NCBI GenBank assembly: GCA_015264885.1
Contig: JABZYY010000005.1
Coordinates: 1-29,849 of the forward strand
Direction: 5' to 3'
Source: Streptococcus sp.
Lineage (GTDB): Bacteria; Bacillota; Bacilli; Lactobacillales; Aerococcaceae
Length of the DNA stretch: 29,849 bases
Position 1 is the stretch's first letter. Each line of letters opens with the position of its first letter. The translations under genes were made by a program, and so were the position numbers. Shown here in pieces: positions 24,244 to 29,849 of the stretch. The notes beneath the pieces are model-generated. The model did no database searches. It was not told where the DNA came from and was given only the letters and a program-made list of their open reading frames with translations.

Positions 24244-25986
24244 ATGAAGAAAAAGAGTAAATGGTTTGGTTTATTCGCAACTTTATTGGTGATTTTATCA
24301 TTGGTGTTTTTAGGAAACACTTCAGCAAAAGCAGCTGAAGGAAAAGAACTTCAAAACGTAATTTCAGGGTTAGAACTTCTTGATCAATCGGATACAAAAT
24401 TAAGTCCAGATGCAAATGGAGTCTATCAAATCCTTACAAATAGAGCATATAAATTAAGAGCGCTATTCGACCTAGAGCATTACAATGGAGATATTCAAAA
24501 TGGTGATTTCTTTAAATTAGAAGTTCCTGCTGAGATTACATTCTACGATAATCATGATGTGGAATTAGTGGACTTAGCAACGAATGTTCCAATTGCTGAT
24601 GCGCATTTTGAAGGCCATGGAGATAACCAAGGTGGAACAATTACAGTAACATTGAAGAACCTTGACCAATATTTAGCAGCAAAGGGTGCGGATACAGTAA
24701 AAGAGGTCAAAGGAACTTTGGCTTTAAACTTCTTATATAAGAAGAATGTTTCGAATCAACCAGTAACATTTGATTCACCTTCAATGCAAACAACGATTAC
24801 TCAAACACATAACTCTAAAACTCTTTCAGAAGAAACAGATCCAATTGGTAAAGAAAACTTTGCAAAAATTGGTGGGCAAGCAGCTAATAAAGCTTGGACA
24901 TCAGCAAAATTAGAAGCTGCAGGTTCAAAAGGTTCTGGCCAATATGTTTCAGAGTGGAAAGTACGTGTAAACACAAGTGGAGACAACTTAGGAGAAAACT
25001 TAGTATTAACTGATACATTGCCAAGTGACCCATCTACTGCTTCGATTCAATATATTCCTGAATCATTAGTCGTGTACAATGCACCTTCAATGAACGAGAC
25101 AACATCTGGTAAAGAATCGGATTTCGTACAATTAGTAGAAGGAACTGACTACACAGTAAACTGGAATGAAAACTATACTAACTTTACAATCACATTCAAA
25201 GATGGAACTAAAAAATACTATGTCACTTATGACACAACAACTCCAAATGATGGAAGTAAAGTTCAAAATATGGTTTCTGTAACAAAAGCAGACGGTACAC
25301 CTGTCACTCGTCGTACAAATACGACTGAAACAACATTCACAGCAAGTGCAACTTCACTCTTCTCAGGTACAATCGAAGCAACGAGTGCTTACACAGTTAA
25401 AGTGAGCAAAGTAGACGAGAAAACATTGAATCCTGTAGCAGGGGCTGTCTATGTGATTACAGATCCAGATGGAAATACAGTTGAAGTGACAACTGACGAC
25501 GAAGGTCATGCTGTTTCATCACAATTCGATGAGAAATATGCTGGTAAAGAATTCAAGATTAAAGAGAAGACTGCTCCAGAAGGTTACGAATTAGACGAAA
25601 CAGAATACACAGTGACACTTGGACAAGAAGGAAGCATCTTACACGTGAAAGATACTCCTAAAGAGGAAGAAACAACTACTACAACGACAACAACTACCTC
25701 TACAGAGGAAGAAACAACTACAACGACAACAACAACTACCTCTACAACAGAAGAAACAACAGTTACAACAGTTGAAGAAACAACTACAACAACAACGACA
25801 ACAACAACAGAAGAAACTACTGTGACAACGGTCGAAGATACAACAACGACAACAACAGTAGAAGAACTTCCAAACACAGGTACTGGAAACCAAACAATCT
25901 ATATGGTGATTGGTGGATTACTAGTGGTTGCGGCAGTTGGTGTGTTAGTCTTCGCTAAGAAAAAAGATTCTGAAGAAGACAAATAA
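24244..25986 (+). CDS. LPXTG-anchored adhesin-like protein with CnaB/SpaA domain
   Basis: This is a 580-residue surface protein. A signal peptide (1-32, ending SAKA-AE) is followed by beta-rich domains to about 370, including the adhesin-like stretch ENLVLTDTLPSDPSTASIQYIPESLVVY. Residues 383-472 are a CnaB/SpaA-type Ig domain: Lys389 in VKVSKVD, Glu441 in KEKTAPEGY, and Asp470 in HVKDTP are placed to form and catalyse an internal Lys-Asp isopeptide bond. A Thr/Glu-rich stalk (about 475-538) leads to LPNTG (542-546), a hydrophobic helix and a KKKDSEEDK tail. It is displayed on peptidoglycan by sortase, which is not in this window. It is not an obvious pilin because no pilin-motif lysine cluster or sortase C is adjacent. 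GAAGGG precedes the ATG; monocistronic. Confidence 0.88.
   Translation: MKKKSKWFGLFATLLVILSLVFLGNTSAKAAEGKELQNVISGLELLDQSDTKLSPDANGVYQILTNRAYKLRALFDLEHYNGDIQNGDFFKLEVPAEITFYDNHDVELVDLATNVPIADAHFEGHGDNQGGTITVTLKNLDQYLAAKGADTVKEVKGTLALNFLYKKNVSNQPVTFDSPSMQTTITQTHNSKTLSEETDPIGKENFAKIGGQAANKAWTSAKLEAAGSKGSGQYVSEWKVRVNTSGDNLGENLVLTDTLPSDPSTASIQYIPESLVVYNAPSMNETTSGKESDFVQLVEGTDYTVNWNENYTNFTITFKDGTKKYYVTYDTTTPNDGSKVQNMVSVTKADGTPVTRRTNTTETTFTASATSLFSGTIEATSAYTVKVSKVDEKTLNPVAGAVYVITDPDGNTVEVTTDDEGHAVSSQFDEKYAGKEFKIKEKTAPEGYELDETEYTVTLGQEGSILHVKDTPKEEETTTTTTTTTSTEEETTTTTTTTTSTTEETTVTTVEETTTTTTTTTTEETTVTTVEDTTTTTTVEELPNTGTGNQTIYMVIGGLLVVAAVGVLVFAKKKDSEEDK
25668..25857 (+). repeat. Thr/Glu-rich low-complexity stalk repeats
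   Basis: ACA/ACT/ACG codons form runs of up to nine Thr, broken by repeated EEETT, TSTEE and EETTVTTVE blocks. The similar DNA blocks suggest slippage or unit duplication. The same amino-acid style, but different units, is used in the other LPXTG protein. Confidence 0.75.
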
Positions 25987-26004
25987 CAATCGATAACAAA
26001 ATGA

Positions 26005-26036
26005 AAGGCTGACAAGTTTATTGTCAGTCTTTTTTT
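26005..26036 (+). terminator. Intrinsic terminator after the second LPXTG gene
   Basis: AAGGCTGACAA (26005-26015) pairs with TTGTCAGTCTT (26021-26031) with one wobble pair and a GTTTA loop, followed by T. Confidence 0.88.
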
Positions 26037-26060
26037 AGCTCCAAAACATCCAAATTCCGA

Positions 26061-26089
26061 TTGAAGTCCTCTTTTAGGAGGAGTACAAT
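26061..26089 (+). promoter_or_regulatory. Promoter of the small membrane-protein gene
   Basis: TTGAAG (26061-26066) and TACAAT (26084-26089) are 17 bases apart. The spacer itself contains an inverted repeat, TCCTC/GAGGA, a possible operator. Confidence 0.55.
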
Positions 26090-26125
26090 AGAAGTAGATA
26101 GAAGAGTTGGAATGGAGGGATAATG

Positions 26126-26566
26126 ATGAAAAAGCTGATGTTAATCTACTATAATATTGTCGCTGTTTTGACCATTCTCTATTTAGCATTGACAGCTTAT
26201 TTGATGAACAATGGAAATCCATTTATAACAAGCCAAGGATGGCACGTTGTGATTCTTGGAGCACTCATCCTAGTGATTATATTTGGAATGGAATTTGCGA
26301 AGAAGAAATTCCCGGATGATTTCTTTGAATTTATTATTGAAAATGCGGGGCTACTTTGTATCGCATGGCTTACATTAGTCGTTCGAGCGTTTGGTGTTAC
26401 TGTTTTAAAATACGCAACAGATTTAGCACTTGATGAATGGATGCAGCAAGTTATCCAACGAGCAGGCGTTGTGCAGATAGGCATCTTTGCCATCACCAAT
26501 GGAATCGTGGTCGCAAAAATCATTCGCTATTTTGCAAGAAAAAGATTCATAGCAAACAATGAATAG
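26126..26566 (+). CDS. Small integral membrane protein, unknown function
   Basis: I do not recognise this 146-residue protein. It has three or four hydrophobic stretches: LMLIYYNIVAVLTILYLALTAYL near the N-terminus, WHVVILGALILVIIFGMEFA, AGLLCIAWLTLVVRAFGV, and VVQIGIFAITNGIVVAKII near the C-terminus, ending in a basic tail (RYFARKRFIANNE). No catalytic or metal motif is visible. Two ATG codons lie at 26123 and 26126; GGAGGG ends three bases before the first and six before the second, so the second is preferred. It has its own promoter and terminator, so neighbours give no clue. Confidence 0.75.
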   Translation: MKKLMLIYYNIVAVLTILYLALTAYLMNNGNPFITSQGWHVVILGALILVIIFGMEFAKKKFPDDFFEFIIENAGLLCIAWLTLVVRAFGVTVLKYATDLALDEWMQQVIQRAGVVQIGIFAITNGIVVAKIIRYFARKRFIANNE

Positions 26567-26572
26567 ACGCAA

Positions 26573-26600
26573 GCGGAGTGCCAATGTGCATTCCGTTTTT
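26573..26600 (+). terminator. Intrinsic terminator after the membrane-protein gene
   Basis: GCGGAGTGC (26573-26581) pairs with GCATTCCGT (26588-26596) with two G-U pairs, followed by five T. Confidence 0.75.
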
Positions 26601-26660
26601 ATTTTTCATCAAAAATCGATAAGATAGAGAAGAAACGTTGATAGAAAGAGAGGGAAATCG

Positions 26661-27719
26661 ATGCGGAAAATTTTACATGTAGATATGGATGCGTTTTTCG
26701 CATCGGTGGAACAAAGGGACCATCCTGAGTGGAGAGGAAAGCCTGTGATTGTCGGTGGGAAACCTAACCAAAGAGGTGTTGTGTCTACTTGTTCATATGA
26801 GGCGAGAGCTTTTGGCGTGCGTTCTGCGATGCCTACAGCCAAAGCCATGAAACTCTGTCCACAAGCCATACTCACGCCTGGGCGATATCAGTTATATAAA
26901 GAAGTTTCTGCCCAGGTGCATGAAGTGTTTCGAACCTACACTGATTTAATCGAACCGCTCTCGATTGATGAAGCCTATTTAGATGTTACAGAGAATAAGA
27001 AAGGAATCAACTCTGCAACAGTGATTGCTCATTCGATTCAAAAGGACGTCTACGAAAAAACAGGACTCACTTGTTCCGTTGGCGTGTCCTTTAATAAGTT
27101 TCTCGCGAAAATGGCATCAGGTTATCATAAGCCTTCTGGAGTAACCGTCATTACACCAGAAAATGCCAAAGAATTTATTCGAACAATTCCTATCGAAGAT
27201 TTCTATGGAGTAGGAAAAGTGAGCGCAGAGAAATTGAAACAAGCGGGTATTCTAACAGGAGAAGATCTCTTTCCATTGTCTAAGGAAGAACTGGAGAAGA
27301 AGTTTGGCACTCTTGGTCCACGATTGTACTTGCAAGTACGAGGGGAGTCAAATGACCAACTGACGCTTCACAGGGAACGTAAATCCATCGGGACAGAGCG
27401 AACCTTAATAAAGGATACGACCGACCATGGTATTCTAACGGGATACTTGGAGGAGTTTTCAGAAGAATTAGAACGGATGTTGAAGAAGAGAAGTCTGGCT
27501 TGTAGAACCATCACGTTGAAGTTGAGAGATTCGGAATTTAATACAATGACAAAGAGTGTTACAATGCGTGATTATTTGAATAAACAGGAGGAAATCTATT
27601 CGATTGCACTTCAGCTTTTTGAAGAAATGATGGAAGAACGCCCGATAAGGTTGATAGGACTGACAGTTTCGCATCTTGAAAATACAAATAGACTTTATAA
27701 ACAATTAAAACTGTTTTAA
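26661..27719 (+). CDS. dinB: DNA polymerase IV (Y-family)
   Basis: This is an error-prone translesion polymerase that extends mismatched or damaged primer ends and works with the sliding clamp. The palm motifs ILHVDMDAFFASVE (first catalytic Asp) and LSIDEAYLDV (paired Asp-Glu) are intact, with the CSYEARAFGVRSAMP finger region between them. The thumb (GVGKVSAEKLKQAGI, a helix-hairpin-helix-like region) and little-finger domain follow. A length of 352 is normal. The C-terminal NRLYKQLKLF resembles a clamp-binding peptide (QLKLF, as in QLxLF), consistent with beta-clamp interaction. AGAGAGGG precedes the ATG. No clear LexA-like box was seen upstream. Confidence 0.95.
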   Translation: MRKILHVDMDAFFASVEQRDHPEWRGKPVIVGGKPNQRGVVSTCSYEARAFGVRSAMPTAKAMKLCPQAILTPGRYQLYKEVSAQVHEVFRTYTDLIEPLSIDEAYLDVTENKKGINSATVIAHSIQKDVYEKTGLTCSVGVSFNKFLAKMASGYHKPSGVTVITPENAKEFIRTIPIEDFYGVGKVSAEKLKQAGILTGEDLFPLSKEELEKKFGTLGPRLYLQVRGESNDQLTLHRERKSIGTERTLIKDTTDHGILTGYLEEFSEELERMLKKRSLACRTITLKLRDSEFNTMTKSVTMRDYLNKQEEIYSIALQLFEEMMEERPIRLIGLTVSHLENTNRLYKQLKLF

Positions 27720-29134
<1,415 letters not shown>

Positions 29135-29136
29135 TT

Positions 29137-29849
29137 ATGGCACAAATGACAATGATTCAAGCCATCACTGATGCATTGGCTGTTGAATTAAAACGTGATG
29201 AAAATGTCCTAATTTTCGGGGAAGACGTTGGTAAAAACGGTGGGGTTTTCCGTGCAACTCAAGGGCTTCAAGATGAATTCGGTGAAGACCGCGTGTTCAA
29301 CACTCCTTTAGCAGAATCTGGTATCGGTGGTTTAGCAATCGGTTTAGCATTAGAAGGCTACCGTCCAGTTCCTGAAATCCAATTCTTCGGATTCGTATTC
29401 GAAGTTATGGATAGCGTGGTAGCTCAAGCAGCTCGTACACGTTACCGTATGGGTGGAACTCGTCAAATGCCTATCGTATTCCGTTCACCAATGGGTGGAG
29501 GGGTACATACTCCAGAATTACACTCAGATAACTTAGAAGGTTTAGTAGCTCAATCACCAGGTTTGAAAGTGGTTATCCCTTCAAACCCATACGATGCAAA
29601 AGGATTATTAATCTCAGCTATTCGTGACAACGACCCAGTTGTTTACTTAGAGCACATGAAACTATACCGTTCATTCCGTGAAGAAGTTCCAGAAGGAGAA
29701 TACACAGTTCCTCTAGGAGTAGCTGCAGTAACTCGTGAAGGTAAAGACGTATCTGTAATTACTTACGGTGCAATGGTTCGTGAAGCTGTTAAAGCTGCTG
29801 AAAACTTAGAAAAAGAAGGTATTTCTGTAGAAGTTATCGACTTACGTAC
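29137..29849 (+). CDS. pdhB: Pyruvate dehydrogenase E1 component, beta subunit, partial
   Basis: The beta subunit pairs with PdhA and completes the TPP site. The 237 visible residues begin [18 protein letters not shown] after an AAGGAG site that lies within the pdhA stop region. The landmarks [51 protein letters not shown] and [14 protein letters not shown] are in the right order. The gene runs off the right edge, and about 85-90 residues of the usual 325 are missing. Confidence 0.95.
   Translation, partial: MAQMTMIQAITDALAVELKRDENVLIFGEDVGKNGGVFRATQGLQDEFGEDRVFNTPLAESGIGGLAIGLALEGYRPVPEIQFFGFVFEVMDSVVAQAARTRYRMGGTRQMPIVFRSPMGGGVHTPELHSDNLEGLVAQSPGLKVVIPSNPYDAKGLLISAIRDNDPVVYLEHMKLYRSFREEVPEGEYTVPLGVAAVTREGKDVSVITYGAMVREAVKAAENLEKEGISVEVIDLR

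Overview
The window is about 30 kb of ordinary, gene-dense chromosome from a low-GC Gram-positive bacterium. The KtrAB pair, PepF, RelQ, YitV/YitW-type genes, strong AGGAGG ribosome sites and two LPXTG surface proteins point to the Lactobacillales. Carnobacteriaceae/Aerococcaceae (a Granulicatella-like organism) is my best guess, but it rests on overall impression only. I see no tRNA, rRNA, CRISPR, prophage or insertion sequence.

Layout. 1-1254: a partial zinc-ribbon membrane protein, a candidate structured non-coding RNA with its own promoter and terminator, and a glyoxalase I, all on the minus strand. 1255-6746: aspartokinase, the KtrB/KtrA potassium uptake pair and oligoendopeptidase F on the plus strand. 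6839-8210 (minus): a DsbA-fold SpxH-like protein and a CYTH triphosphatase, divergent from relQ-nadK-rluD-like-mgtE (8343-12119), an arrangement resembling the yjb region of Bacillus. 12186-15082: a HAD phosphatase (minus), a YitV-like esterase and a YitW-like DUF59 protein (plus), and a 101-residue protein of unknown function (minus). 15217-16557: a MATE transporter. 16699-18351 and 24244-25986: two LPXTG wall-anchored adhesin-like proteins with Thr-rich stalks. Between them lies a tight operon fhs - ABC-F - thyA - folA - ung (18450-24152), which links one-carbon units, thymidylate synthesis and uracil repair. 26126-27719: a small membrane protein and DNA polymerase IV. 28028-end: pdhA and the start of pdhB, behind a 308-base repeat-rich upstream region.

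The most unusual content is non-coding. Two 119-121 base elements (12186-12304 and 14657-14777) share identical ends but have different helices. Nearly every helix change is compensated on the opposite arm, the signature of a conserved RNA structure. Both lie on the minus strand at the very 3' end of a gene and just before a terminator; one of them encodes the last codons of the HAD gene. Separately, 500-662 (minus) can form an H-type pseudoknot and several hairpins between a near-consensus promoter and an intrinsic terminator. A third structured stretch lies at 14403-14634. I cannot assign any of these to a named RNA family from memory.

Gene functions come from recognisable motifs. Promoter and operator calls are by eye and carry lower confidence. 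Start codons were moved from the longest possible ORF where a ribosome-binding site clearly decided the start.
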